A DNA stretch of 64,000 nucleotides from Catellatospora coxensis. GTDB taxonomy: Bacteria; Actinomycetota; Actinomycetes; Mycobacteriales; Micromonosporaceae. The translations under genes were made by a program, and so were the position numbers. The notes under the pieces were generated by a model. That model was not told the DNA's origin. It saw nothing but the letters and a program-made list of their open reading frames with translations, and did not search any database. The stretch covers positions 38,768-102,767 of the forward strand of contig NZ_BONI01000028.1 of the NCBI RefSeq assembly GCF_016862635.1, in the 5' to 3' direction. Positions 34,950 to 45,158 of the stretch are shown here, piece by piece (position 1 is the first letter of the stretch; every line of letters starts with the position of its first letter).

Positions 34950-35918
34950 ATGAGTGACGTCCGCAAAGGCATGAAGAAGACGTTCGCAGTAGCGGCACTG
35001 AGCGCTCTGCTGTTGCTCACGGGTTGTTCGGCGGCCGACCGGACGTCGTCCGACGCGGGCCTGCCGGGGGCCGCCGCGCCCGAGGCGCCCGCGAACGGCG
35101 GCGCCGACCTCGGATACCAGCAGAACAGCAAGACCGGCGAGGGCGCGGCGGTCGCGCCCGAGGGCGTCAACGCCACCGGCGGCCCGGTCGTCGGCCGATC
35201 GCTGATCTACCGCGGTGACATCTCCGTACGCGTCGACGACGTCGCCGCGTCCGCCGACCGGCTGACCTCGCTGGTCACCACGGCGGGCGGGCACATCGGG
35301 GCGGAGAAGCGGGTCAACGACGGCACCGAGTCCCAGGCCTCGGTCACGGTCCGGGTGCCCGCGAAGCAGTTCCACGGCGTGGTGGAGCAGATCGCGAAGC
35401 TGGGCACCGAGCTCAGCCGGAGCTCGAACACCGAGGACGTCACCGAAGCCGTCGTCGACCTGGACACCCGCATCGCCGCCCAGAAGGCCAGCGTCGAGTC
35501 GGTGCGCCGGATGTTCGCGCAGGCCAAGCAGCTCAGCGAGGTGGTGATGCTGGAGCGTGAGCTGAACCAGCGCCAGGCCGAGCTGGCCTCCCTGGAGCGC
35601 AAGAAGGCGGGGCTGGACGACCTGGTCACCCTGTCGACGATCACCGTGACGCTGGTCGGCCCGCACACCCCGCTGCCTGAGCCCGAAGAGGAGCCCCTAC
35701 CGGGCTTCTTGGGGGGCCTGGAAGCCGGCTGGGACGCCTTCGTCGCCTCGGTGCAGGTGGCGCTGGCGATCCTGGGCTTCCTGCTGCCGTTCCTGATCGC
35801 CCTGGCGATCCCGGTCGGCCTGGTGATCGCCCTGCGCCGCCGGCGTCGCGCGGTGCCGGTCGCGCCCGCCCCCGCCCCGGTGGCGGCGGCTCCGCCGACG
35901 GCTCCCGACGCGGACTGA
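34950..35918 (+). CDS. DUF4349 lipoprotein
   Basis: A 322-residue protein from ATG 34950, with GAGGGG upstream; an internal ATG 34971 is possible. The signal peptide ends in a lipobox, LLLLTGCSA, so Cys of TGC should be lipidated and the protein anchored outside. Residues about 85-245 make the DUF4349 core with strands around RSLIYRGDISVRV and a long coiled coil (EDVTEAVVDLDTRIAAQKAS to ELNQRQAELASLERKKAG). A C-terminal membrane segment (about 275-295, ILGFLLPFLIALAIPVGLVI) plus basic tail follows. The function is unknown; members sit in the envelope of many bacteria. Confidence 0.88.
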   Translation: MSDVRKGMKKTFAVAALSALLLLTGCSAADRTSSDAGLPGAAAPEAPANGGADLGYQQNSKTGEGAAVAPEGVNATGGPVVGRSLIYRGDISVRVDDVAASADRLTSLVTTAGGHIGAEKRVNDGTESQASVTVRVPAKQFHGVVEQIAKLGTELSRSSNTEDVTEAVVDLDTRIAAQKASVESVRRMFAQAKQLSEVVMLERELNQRQAELASLERKKAGLDDLVTLSTITVTLVGPHTPLPEPEEEPLPGFLGGLEAGWDAFVASVQVALAILGFLLPFLIALAIPVGLVIALRRRRRAVPVAPAPAPVAAAPPTAPDAD

Positions 35919-35955
35919 GCTGCGACGGCGCATCGCCGCGCAGTCTGGGGTTTTG

Positions 35956-36020
35956 ATAGACGTTGGCCTATCACATCGAATCCGAGTCACGGAAACTCGA
36001 TGTGATAGGCCAACGTCTAT
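35956..36020. terminator. Perfect 24-bp hairpin between convergent genes
   Basis: Positions 35956-35979 and 35997-36020 are exact reverse complements with a 17-nt loop. The arm begins ATAGACGTTGGCCTATCACA. The genes on each side (DUF4349 and M20 hydrolase) converge. A very stable terminator or inserted palindromic element is likely; a double T-run is absent. Confidence 0.85.
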
Positions 36021-36063
36021 GGCAAGCGAGGTCAGGCGCGCGGCGCGCCGGGCGGTTGCCCGG

Positions 36064-37326
36064 TCAGAAGGAGGGGGAGGCGAGGGCGGCCAGGGCGGTG
36101 TGGACCATGGTGCGTACGCCGTAGCCGATGGCGCGCTCGTCGACGTCGAAGGCGGACTGGTGGATGTCCAGCGGGGCCGCGCCGGGGATGCCGGTGCCCA
36201 GGCGGATCATCGCGCCGGGCACGTGCTCGAGGTAGAACGCGAAGTCCTCGCCGCCCATGCTGATCTCGGCCTCGACGACCCGCTCCGCGCCCAGCGCCGC
36301 GCCGGCCGCGCCCGCGATCACCGCGGAGGCCATCCGGTCATTGATCACCGGGGGCACGCCGCGGGTGTAGCGCACGTCGGCCTTCGCGCCCGTACCGGCG
36401 ACCACGTCCTTGATGAGCTGGGTGACCAGGTCGGGGGCCTCACGCCAGGCGTCGCGGTTGAGCACCCGGATGGTGCCCTTGGCGCTGCCCTCGTTCGGGA
36501 TGGCGTTGGAGGCCTCGCCGGCGTGGATCGAGCCGAAGACCATGGACAGCCCGGCCCGCGGGTCGACCCGGCGGCCCAGCAGCGCGGGCACCTCCGTCAC
36601 CACCCGGCCCAGCGCGTACACCAGGTCGGCGGTGAGGTGCGGGCGGGCGGTGTGGCCGCCCTTGCCGCTCAGCCGCACCTCGACCGCGTCGCAGGCGGCG
36701 GTGATGGCGCCGGAGCGCACACCCACGATGCCCACCGGCAGCTGTGGCGCGCAGTGCAGCGCGTAGATCGCCGCGACGTCCTTCAGCGCGCCCGCGGAGA
36801 TCATCTCGGGCGCGCCCGAATTGATCGACTCCTCGGCGGGCTGGAAGATCAACCGCACCCGGCCGCCGATGCCGCCCTGCTGCTCCAGCTGAGCCAGCGC
36901 CAGGCCGACCCCGAGCAGCACCGTGGTGTGCACGTCATGGCCGCAGGCGTGGGCCGCGTTGGCGACCGTCGAGCGGTACGGCACGTCCTTGGTGTCCGGC
37001 AGCGGCAGCGCGTCGAGGTCGGCGCGCAGCGCGATGACGCGGTCGCCCTCGCCGATGTCGCACATCACGCCGTTGCCGCGGGGCAGGAACTTCGGCTGCA
37101 GGCCGGCGGCCGCGAGCTCGCGGGCGACCAGTGCGGCGGTCTCGAACTCCTGGTGCGAGAGTTCCGGGTGCGCGTGAAGGTGACGTCGTACCGCTACCAG
37201 GTCCGCGCCGTGCGCGGCGAGCCAGCGGTCGAGCCGGCCAGGTAGCGGATCGGTGTCCGACATGATCTCGGACACCATGGACGACGTCAGCAAGCTGCTC
37301 TTGGGCAGCGCCAGCGCACTCGTCAC
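36064..37326 (-). CDS. M20 family amidohydrolase
   Basis: A 420-residue zinc peptidase/amidase. The start may be GTG 37326 or ATG 37263 (MSDTDPLPGRLDRWL), which fits usual family length better; neither has a strong ribosome site. It has RRHLHAHPELSHQE, LRADLDALPL, the HACGHDVHTTVLLG metal site, FQPAEE with the catalytic Glu pair, and SMGGEDFAFYLEHVPG with the last ligand. These place it in the M20D IAA-amino acid/N-acyl amino acid hydrolase branch (AmiA/AmiB-like in mycobacteria, adjacent to Rv3304 from memory). The substrate is unknown. Confidence 0.88.
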   Translation of the reverse strand: MTSALALPKSSLLTSSMVSEIMSDTDPLPGRLDRWLAAHGADLVAVRRHLHAHPELSHQEFETAALVARELAAAGLQPKFLPRGNGVMCDIGEGDRVIALRADLDALPLPDTKDVPYRSTVANAAHACGHDVHTTVLLGVGLALAQLEQQGGIGGRVRLIFQPAEESINSGAPEMISAGALKDVAAIYALHCAPQLPVGIVGVRSGAITAACDAVEVRLSGKGGHTARPHLTADLVYALGRVVTEVPALLGRRVDPRAGLSMVFGSIHAGEASNAIPNEGSAKGTIRVLNRDAWREAPDLVTQLIKDVVAGTGAKADVRYTRGVPPVINDRMASAVIAGAAGAALGAERVVEAEISMGGEDFAFYLEHVPGAMIRLGTGIPGAAPLDIHQSAFDVDERAIGYGVRTMVHTALAALASPSF

Positions 37327-37735
37327 GGCAGATTCTCGATCTCGGTCGATGGGATAAACAGCGTCCAGCCTAGCCCTGCACCGGTGACTCTGCGCAACTA
37401 CATCTTTGTAGTAGTTGGGTTGCTCAGAGTCACATTCGAGCAGGTCGGAGCCTTAGCAAGCGTGCAGGACCCTCGATGGCAAGTGTCCTCACCTCCTACA
37501 ACGGGTGACGACGTGCCGGGTCACGCAACACGGGAGACTGACATCACGGTCCATATTTCCGTCGCACATTCGGTGCGCGCCGATTCCGTTGCCCCGCAAG
37601 GGGGACCGCACGGCCGAGTCGATCAGGAACCTGTGGACAGGAAACACCGCCGAACCGTGCCATAAGTTCATGATCAACCAGGAAAACGGCACCACCCCGG
37701 CGGGGGTCGGCCGTCGGGGTGGGTGAGGGGGTGGG
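37327..37735. other. Intergenic stretch with a long hairpin and one family C repeat
   Basis: No supported gene. A strong hairpin occupies 37384-37433: GTGACTCTG (37384-37392) with CAGAGTCAC (37425-37433), and the inner CAACTAC (37395-37401) with GTAGTTG (37411-37417). It lies upstream of the M20 gene and could be an operator or transcript leader. A 59-bp palindromic repeat follows at 37621-37679. The rest holds a probable M20 promoter that I could not resolve. Confidence 0.55.
37621..37679. repeat. Palindromic repeat, family C copy 1
   Basis: A 59-bp element beginning GATCAGGAACCTGTGGAC and ending CCATAAGTTCATGATCAACC. It lies just downstream of the acyl-CoA mutase stop (minus strand). It matches the copy at 46012-46070 over its full length, with identical CGAACCGTGCCATAAGTTCA, and is related to 45912-45970. 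Confidence 0.8.
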
Positions 37736-39301
<1,566 letters not shown>

Positions 39302-39508
39302 ACCCGGGATGTTAGGCGTCCCGGCCGTCTCCCGGGGTGAGGGATAACGCACATCACGTACACCGAGGGTGATGGCAAGGGGACGGAACCGTGAAATTCG
39401 GTCCCAGAACCCGCCCACGGCTTTCCCTGCGGCGCGGTGTCGTACAGGATAGGGGAGACTGACCCATTCCCCTTTGCCATCGTCCCCTCTCCTTTGGCGG
39501 CATCAGCA
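39302..39508. promoter_or_regulatory. Divergent promoter region between acyl-CoA mutase and Ser/Thr kinase
   Basis: A gap of about 207 bp between divergent genes (or shorter if the kinase starts at GTG 39437). It holds a possible inverted repeat in CCCGGGATGTTAGGCGTC but nothing clearly recognisable as promoter boxes. Confidence 0.35.
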
Positions 39509-41299
39509 GTGACCACCCATGCATCCACCTGGAGCGGCAATCCCTCTTCGGGCCGCGCGGCTCCGGGCACCGTCATCGGCGGACGCTATTCACTCCGCAC
39601 CGCGATCGGGCACGGCGGTATGGGCACCGTCTGGCGTGCCGCCGACACCGTGCTGCGCCGCGAGGTCGCCGTCAAGGAGGTCGTGCTGCCGCCGGGCCTG
39701 GCCGCCAGCGACGCCGCCTCGATGTACGAGCGCACCCTGCGTGAGGCCCGCGCCGCGGCCAGCCTGTCGCACCCGAGCGTCGTCCAGGTCTTCGACGTGG
39801 TCACCGAGGGCGGCCGGCCCTGGATCGTGATGGAGCTGCTCGACGCGCGCGGCCTGGCCGACATGGTGATCGAGGACGGCCCGCTGGCCCCCCGCGCGGT
39901 CGCGAAGATCGGCATCGCGCTGCTGGGCGCACTGGAGGTGGCGCACGCCGCGGGCGTGCTGCACCGCGACGTCAAGCCGGCCAACGTCCTGATCACCAAG
40001 GACGGCCGCTGCGTGCTCACCGACTTCGGCGTGGCCAAGCTGCCGACCGACGTGCAGCTGACCACGCCGGGCATGGTGCTGGGCTCGCCCCACTTCATCT
40101 CCCCCGAGCGCGCGCTGGGCCACCGCTTCGGCCCGCCCAGCGACCTGTTCTCGCTCGGCGTGACCATGTACACCGCCGTCGAGGGCCGCCCGCCGTTCGA
40201 CAAGGGCGACCCGCTGGCCACCATGCACGCCGTGGTCGAGGAGGAGCCGGTCCCGCCGCAGCGCTGCGGCCCGCTGCGCGAGGTGCTGTACGGCCTCATG
40301 GAGAAGGACCCGGACCGGCGCTGGGACGTCGCCACCGCCCGCGCCACGCTGCGCGAGCTGCTGGCCGGCCCGCTGGCCCAGAACGCCGTGCCGCAGCACG
40401 TCACCGACCCGTGGGCGGTCGTCGCGCCGCAGCCCGCCACCACCGCGTGGGTCACCCCGGCGCAGCCCGAGCGCCCCGCCAAGGAGATCGGTGGCCGGGC
40501 GCTGCTGCACACCGGCGAGATGCCCTCCTCCCGGGCGGGCGGCCGCACCCGGCCGAACGCTCCCGACCCGCTGGACATGCCCACCGGGGCGCACCCCGCG
40601 CCGACCGGCGCCCTGCAGACCCTCCCGCCCAAGACCGCCAAGGCCGGCCCGTCCGCGCTGGACGGCGTGGTCGGCCAGGTCAAGGCCCTGCCGAAGAAGC
40701 TGCGCCTGGCCGTCGGCGCGGGTCTCGCGGGCGTGCTCGTGGTCACCGGCGTGGCCTGGGCCGTGATGGGCGGCGACGGCGAGAAAACGCCCGACGCCGC
40801 GATCGGCGCCTCGCCGAGCGCCCCCGCGGCCTCGTCCGCCTCCGCGCAGGTGCCCGAGGGCATGCAGCGGGTGACCTTCAAGAACGTCACGGTGCTGGTC
40901 CCCGAGGGCTGGACCCCGGCCAAGTCGGGCAGCTACATCGACTACCGCGACCCCAACGACAAGGAACGCTGGCTGCGCATCAACGTCTACAAGTCGGGCG
41001 GCAACCCGACCCGGGAGCTGGAAGGCGCGGAGAAGAACTTCAAGAAGGAAGACCGCTGCCAGAAGGACACCTACCAGCGGGTCGAGCTCAGCGACCAGAA
41101 GCTCGGCACGCTGGAGACCGCCGCGCAGCTGGAATACCAGTGCACCCCGCCCAACAAGAACCCGCGGCACGCGATCTGGCGGATCGGGGTCGAGGGCGGC
41201 ACGGCGTTCCACATCTACCTGTCGACCTGGGAGGACTCGTTCGCCCAGGACAAGGCGTTCTTCGACCAGGCGATCGACTCGTTCACGATCACTACCTGA
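39509..41299 (+). CDS. PknB-type Ser/Thr protein kinase with outer domain
   Basis: A 596-residue receptor kinase if GTG 39509 is used (VTTHASTWSGNPSSGRAAPG); GTG 39437 adds 24 residues. The kinase domain spans residues about 24-290, with P-loop IGHGGMGTVW (33-42), catalytic lysine VAVKEV (K56), HRDVKPANVL (152-161), DFGVAKL (172-178) and SPERA. After a Pro-rich juxtamembrane region comes a single membrane segment (about 399-421, LAVGAGLAGVLVVTGVAWAV). An outer domain of about 160 residues with Cys (RCQKDTYQRVELSDQKLGTLE) follows. All catalytic residues are present. It probably senses an envelope signal. It is upstream of the phosphohexomutase gene and may be regulated separately. Confidence 0.9.
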   Translation: MTTHASTWSGNPSSGRAAPGTVIGGRYSLRTAIGHGGMGTVWRAADTVLRREVAVKEVVLPPGLAASDAASMYERTLREARAAASLSHPSVVQVFDVVTEGGRPWIVMELLDARGLADMVIEDGPLAPRAVAKIGIALLGALEVAHAAGVLHRDVKPANVLITKDGRCVLTDFGVAKLPTDVQLTTPGMVLGSPHFISPERALGHRFGPPSDLFSLGVTMYTAVEGRPPFDKGDPLATMHAVVEEEPVPPQRCGPLREVLYGLMEKDPDRRWDVATARATLRELLAGPLAQNAVPQHVTDPWAVVAPQPATTAWVTPAQPERPAKEIGGRALLHTGEMPSSRAGGRTRPNAPDPLDMPTGAHPAPTGALQTLPPKTAKAGPSALDGVVGQVKALPKKLRLAVGAGLAGVLVVTGVAWAVMGGDGEKTPDAAIGASPSAPAASSASAQVPEGMQRVTFKNVTVLVPEGWTPAKSGSYIDYRDPNDKERWLRINVYKSGGNPTRELEGAEKNFKKEDRCQKDTYQRVELSDQKLGTLETAAQLEYQCTPPNKNPRHAIWRIGVEGGTAFHIYLSTWEDSFAQDKAFFDQAIDSFTITT

Positions 41300-41344
41300 G
41301 AGGTTCGCCGAGCAAGCGGTCGGTGCGCGTGTTATGAAACACCG

Positions 41345-41419
41345 ATGAGCGAGCGAAGCGAGCGACCCAGCCAGGTGACGAGACATGCCGGAAGCACGCG
41401 AAGCGGGGTTTCGGCATGA
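41345..41419 (+). CDS. Leader ORF (24 aa) coupled to the phosphohexomutase
   Basis: ATG 41345 opens a 24-residue frame, MSERSERPSQVTRHAGSTRS..., whose stop TGA (41417-41419) overlaps the phosphohexomutase ATG (41416). The repeat core GAGCGAGCGAAGCGAGCGAC encodes SERSER. It may allow translational coupling, or be an interspersed repeat that happens to be open. It is too short to be a certain gene. Confidence 0.4.
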   Translation: MSERSERPSQVTRHAGSTRSGVSA

Positions 41420-43089
41420 CCGACATGTTCGCCGATCGTGTACGCCACTGGATCGCTCAGGACCCTGACCCCGACTCCCGTCAGGAGCTCCAGCAGCTGC
41501 TGGACGCCCTGCCGGGCACGGAGGCGGAGCTCGCCGACCGGTTCAGCGGACCGCTGACGTTCGGCACCGCCGGCCTGCGCGGGCCGCTGCGGGCCGGGCC
41601 GAACGGCATGAACCTGGCCGTGGTGCGCCAGGCCGCCGCCGGTCTGGTCACCTGGCTCACCCGCCACGAACCCGGCGGCCTGCTGGTCATCGGCTACGAC
41701 GCGCGCCGCGGCTCGCACGAGTTCGCGCTGGAGACCGCCCGGGTCGCGACCGGCTCCGGGATGCGCGCCGCCCTGATGCCGCGCCCGCTGCCCACGCCGG
41801 TGCTCGCGTACGCGGTGCGGGCCATGGACGCGGTCGCGGGCGTGATGGTCACCGCCTCGCACAACCCGCCCCAGGACAACGGCTACAAGGTCTACCTGGG
41901 TGAGCACCTGGGCGGCCCGCTCGGCGCGGGGGCGCAGATCGTGCCCCCGGCCGACCAGGAGATCGAGGCGGAGATCCGCGCGGTCAAGCTGCTGTCCGAG
42001 GTGCCGCTCGGCCACCCGGGCACCGTGCTCGGTGACGACATCGTGGACTCGTACCTGACGGCGGCCGCCGCGGTGGTGCAGGACGACCAGCCCAAGGATC
42101 TGGCGGTGGCGTACACGCCGCTGCACGGCGTCGGCGGCAAGGTGCTCGGCGACGCGTTCCTGCGCGCCGGGTTCGCGCTGCCCGCGATCGTGCCCGCGCA
42201 GGCCGAGCCGGACGGCGCGTTCCCGACCGTGGCGTTCCCGAACCCGGAGGAGCCGGGCGCGATGGACCTGGTCCTCGCGCTGGCGGCCGAGCGTCGCGCC
42301 GACATCGTCATCGCCAACGACCCCGACGCGGACCGCTGCGCCGTCGCGGTGCCGGTCGGCGACGGCAACGGCTGGCGCGCGCTGCGCGGCGACGAGGTCG
42401 GCGTGCTGCTCGCCGACCACCTGATGCGGCTGGGCCGCACCGGCACGTACGCCACCACGATCGTCTCGTCGTCGCTGCTGCGGGCCATGGCCGCCAAGCG
42501 CGGCGTCGGTTACGCCGAGACCCTCACCGGGTTCAAGTGGCTCGCCCGCGCCGCGCCCGACCTCGCCTACGGCTACGAGGAGGCACTGGGCATCTGCGTC
42601 GCGCCGGGCATGGTCCGCGACAAGGACGGCATCACGGCGGCGCTGCTCGTCGCCGAGCTGGCCGCCGGCCTGAAGGCGGAACTGCGCACCCTCACCGACC
42701 GGCTGGACGAGCTGGCCGCCGAGTTCGGTCTGTACGTCACCGACCAGCTCTCGGTGCGGGTGGACGACCTGGCCGAGATCGGCGCGATGATGGCCCACCT
42801 GCGCGCCAAGCTGCCGACCTCGCTGCTCGACGAGCCGGTCACCTCCACCGAGGACCTGCTCGACCGCCCCGCCGAGTCGGCCGCCGACGTGGTCATCCTG
42901 CGCACCGAGACCGCCCGGGTGGTGGTCCGCCCGTCCGGCACCGAGCCGAAGCTCAAGGCGTACCTGGAGGTGGTCGAGCCGGTCGCCGAGGGCGACGTCG
43001 CCTCGGCCCGCGGCCGCGCCGCCGCCACCATCCGCGCCCTGCGCACCGAGGTGGCCGCTGCTCTCGGCATCTGGTCCGTCAGCCCGTAG
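41416..43089 (+). CDS. pmmB: Phosphohexomutase (phosphomannomutase/phosphoglucomutase)
   Basis: A 557-residue alpha-D-phosphohexomutase. It interconverts hexose-1-phosphate and hexose-6-phosphate via an active-site phosphoserine. It carries FGTAGLRGPLRAGPNGMN at the N-terminus, the phosphoserine loop TASHNPPQDNGYKVYLG, the metal loop NDPDADRCAVAV, the sugar-binding GYEEALG and a C-terminal RPSGTEPKLKAYLEV phosphate clamp. The length is usual. In mycobacteria pmmB sits close to upp (from memory), as here. It may provide mannose-1-P for glycans or ribose-type phosphates for salvage. The start ATG overlaps a 24-codon leader ORF. Confidence 0.92.
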   Translation: MTDMFADRVRHWIAQDPDPDSRQELQQLLDALPGTEAELADRFSGPLTFGTAGLRGPLRAGPNGMNLAVVRQAAAGLVTWLTRHEPGGLLVIGYDARRGSHEFALETARVATGSGMRAALMPRPLPTPVLAYAVRAMDAVAGVMVTASHNPPQDNGYKVYLGEHLGGPLGAGAQIVPPADQEIEAEIRAVKLLSEVPLGHPGTVLGDDIVDSYLTAAAAVVQDDQPKDLAVAYTPLHGVGGKVLGDAFLRAGFALPAIVPAQAEPDGAFPTVAFPNPEEPGAMDLVLALAAERRADIVIANDPDADRCAVAVPVGDGNGWRALRGDEVGVLLADHLMRLGRTGTYATTIVSSSLLRAMAAKRGVGYAETLTGFKWLARAAPDLAYGYEEALGICVAPGMVRDKDGITAALLVAELAAGLKAELRTLTDRLDELAAEFGLYVTDQLSVRVDDLAEIGAMMAHLRAKLPTSLLDEPVTSTEDLLDRPAESAADVVILRTETARVVVRPSGTEPKLKAYLEVVEPVAEGDVASARGRAAATIRALRTEVAAALGIWSVSP

Positions 43090-43103
43090 CGAGACCCCGG
43101 ACG

Positions 43104-43176
43104 AAGGAAGGGCACCTTCTTGACGCTCCGCGTTAAGAAGGTGCCCTTATTAACATCTCAGACCGCTGACCTGGGC
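43104..43176. repeat. Interspersed stem-loop repeat, family A copy 2
   Basis: AAGGAAGGGCACCTTC (43104-43119) pairs with GAAGGTGCCCTT (43137-43148). The helix extends inward as TTGACGC/GCGTTAA with one G-U, so the loop is only 3 nt. Tail: ATTAACATCTCAGACCGCTG. It lies between the convergent phosphohexomutase and membrane-protein genes. Confidence 0.85.
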
Positions 43177-43232
43177 TTATGGATGCGATCCGAGCGCGCT
43201 GGCGGGCGGCGGCGGCGCGGCCGGACGCGGCC

Positions 43233-45062
43233 TCAGGCCGACGGGGCGATCAGTGGACCGACGTCCCAGACGGTGACGCCGCCGGTGCGTACGCCATCGG
43301 TGTCCATCAGGTCGTTGACCAGCTTGCGCAGCACCTCGGCGCGTGGCTCGCGATCGGACAGCACCAGCGCGCCGGCCCGCCAGAACCGCAGGTCGGCGAT
43401 CAGCCCGTTGCGCATCCGCGCGGTGACCCGGGGCGCTCTCGCACCTTCGGCGACCGCGGCCAGCAGCAGATCGGTGGGGCGCGGTGGCGGCCCGAACACG
43501 GCGGTCCCCGGCTCGCGGCCCGGCCCGATGAAGTAGCCGCCCGCGAACGCGTAGTCCGCCCCCGACTGCGCCCACCAGTGCATGCCGTCGCTGTGCTTGT
43601 TGCTGGTCACCGGCACCGTGACCAGGGTGCGGCCGGCCGGGACGTACGCCCGCCAGGTCCCTTCGGTGATGAACCGCGGCACCGGCAACCCGCGGTGCGT
43701 CAGCAGCGGCAATGGCAGCAGCGGCACCAGCGCGAGCACGACCAGGGCGTACGCCAGCCGCCGCACCGGCAGTTCACCGGCCGACCGGTGCGGCAGCCGT
43801 CCGACGGCCTCGATCGCCAGCGCGAGCAGCGCCCCGGCCACCGGCAGCAGCACCAGCCCGAACCGCACCGGCACCACCGACTCCAGCAGCGGCAGCTGAC
43901 CCAGCGGCCGCCACAGGCCGGGTAGCGCGGTGCGCTCGCCGCCCGCGAACACCTGCTTGCCCATGGCGAAGAGCGCGAACACGGCGCCGGTCGCCAGCAG
44001 CGCCCGGACCAGCGCGCGCTGCCACAGCCAGCCCGCCACGGCCAGGGCCAGCACCGCCAGCAGCGGCCAGCCGAGGAACGTGTTCTCCTCGGCGGCGTTC
44101 GGCGCGAGCAGCCGGACCGCGTCGACGTTGCCGCCCAGCGACAGCCGCGGAAAGGCGGCGAAACTGGCCAGGTCCGCGCCGTAGGCCGAGGCGCCGGTCG
44201 GCAGGCCGCGGAAGCTCTGCGGGCCGAAGAACTGCGACCACAGGGGGTACGCCAGCAGCGCGCCCCCCACCAGCCCGGCGACCCCGGCCGTGGCCAGCAC
44301 GGGGCGGATCGCCGCCCGCTGCGCGGGCCAGGTCGCCACGGCGTACGCGGCGAGGAAGACCCCGCAGGCCAGTGCCGTGTAGAGCAGGACCTCCTCGTTG
44401 ACGAACGCCTGGACGGTCACCAGCAGCCCCAGCACGACGCCGTTGCGCAGCCAGCGGCCCGGCTCGCCCATGCGCAGTGCCTGGTGCACCAGGAACGGCA
44501 CCAGGAACTGGGCGGTCCAGTTCGGGTGCGCGTTCGCCTGGCTGATCATGCCGGGTCCGAAGCCGCACAGCGCCGCACCCACCGCGGCGGCCGCCGCCGA
44601 GGTGGTGACGTGCCGCAGCAGGAACCAGTACCAGGCGGCGGCGGTGCCGGCCAGGCCCAGCACCAGCAGCACCGCGAGGCTGATCTGCGGACCCCAGATC
44701 GCGGTGACCGGTGCGAGCGGGATGCCCAGGCCGAGGACCACCGTGTTCGCCATCAGGTTGACCCCGTGCGGGGCGTTCATCTGCGTGGTGAAGAACGGAG
44801 CGGCGTCGCCGGTCAGCACGTCGAGGCCGTGGCGCAGCACGAACTGGAAGAAGACCTGGTCGGCGATGTTCGCCGAGAGCAGTGCGCGCGATCCGTCCTT
44901 CCACAGCCCGGACGTCACGAACACGGCCGCGACCAGGAACCCCACCCCGGCCACGACGTTCACGTTGAAGCGTTTTGGCTGCTCAGTGTGCGTTTTGCCG
45001 CGGCGGGGGCGGTCGGCGGGGGTGGGCCGTGCCCGGTGCCACTCCTGAATTTCGGTCTTCAC
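43233..45062 (-). CDS. Large integral membrane protein, GT-C-like
   Basis: A 609-residue protein from GTG 45062 (start not fixed by a ribosome site). About 11 to 13 hydrophobic segments fill residues about 30-470. A first outer loop (residues about 55-85, around ADQVFFQFVLRHGLDVLTGDAAPFFTTQMN) contains an acidic residue, as in GT-C glycosyltransferases. A C-terminal soluble part of about 130 residues (from RFITEGTWRAYVPAGRTLVT) lies on one membrane face. It may transfer or polymerise polyprenyl-linked sugars; no family signature was strong enough to name it. It is divergent from a SAM methyltransferase gene. Confidence 0.7.
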   Translation of the reverse strand: MKTEIQEWHRARPTPADRPRRGKTHTEQPKRFNVNVVAGVGFLVAAVFVTSGLWKDGSRALLSANIADQVFFQFVLRHGLDVLTGDAAPFFTTQMNAPHGVNLMANTVVLGLGIPLAPVTAIWGPQISLAVLLVLGLAGTAAAWYWFLLRHVTTSAAAAAVGAALCGFGPGMISQANAHPNWTAQFLVPFLVHQALRMGEPGRWLRNGVVLGLLVTVQAFVNEEVLLYTALACGVFLAAYAVATWPAQRAAIRPVLATAGVAGLVGGALLAYPLWSQFFGPQSFRGLPTGASAYGADLASFAAFPRLSLGGNVDAVRLLAPNAAEENTFLGWPLLAVLALAVAGWLWQRALVRALLATGAVFALFAMGKQVFAGGERTALPGLWRPLGQLPLLESVVPVRFGLVLLPVAGALLALAIEAVGRLPHRSAGELPVRRLAYALVVLALVPLLPLPLLTHRGLPVPRFITEGTWRAYVPAGRTLVTVPVTSNKHSDGMHWWAQSGADYAFAGGYFIGPGREPGTAVFGPPPRPTDLLLAAVAEGARAPRVTARMRNGLIADLRFWRAGALVLSDREPRAEVLRKLVNDLMDTDGVRTGGVTVWDVGPLIAPSA

Positions 45063-45158
45063 GAGCGTCGAATCTACGGCATTTAGGTAATCTGTCCGGA
45101 TTAGCCCTGAATGACAGGGAAAAACAGGAATTAATTTCTCGTTGCAGCTATCGGACGG

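Noticed and set aside
32772..35666. A 964-codon minus-strand frame
   Set aside because: Only the last 254 codons (32772-33536) read as a real protein; the rest is antisense to the exonuclease and DUF4349 genes or out of frame with the MBL hydrolase.
39302..39508. Cobalamin riboswitch ahead of the acyl-CoA mutase
   Set aside because: No B12-box-like conserved sequence was seen in this short region.
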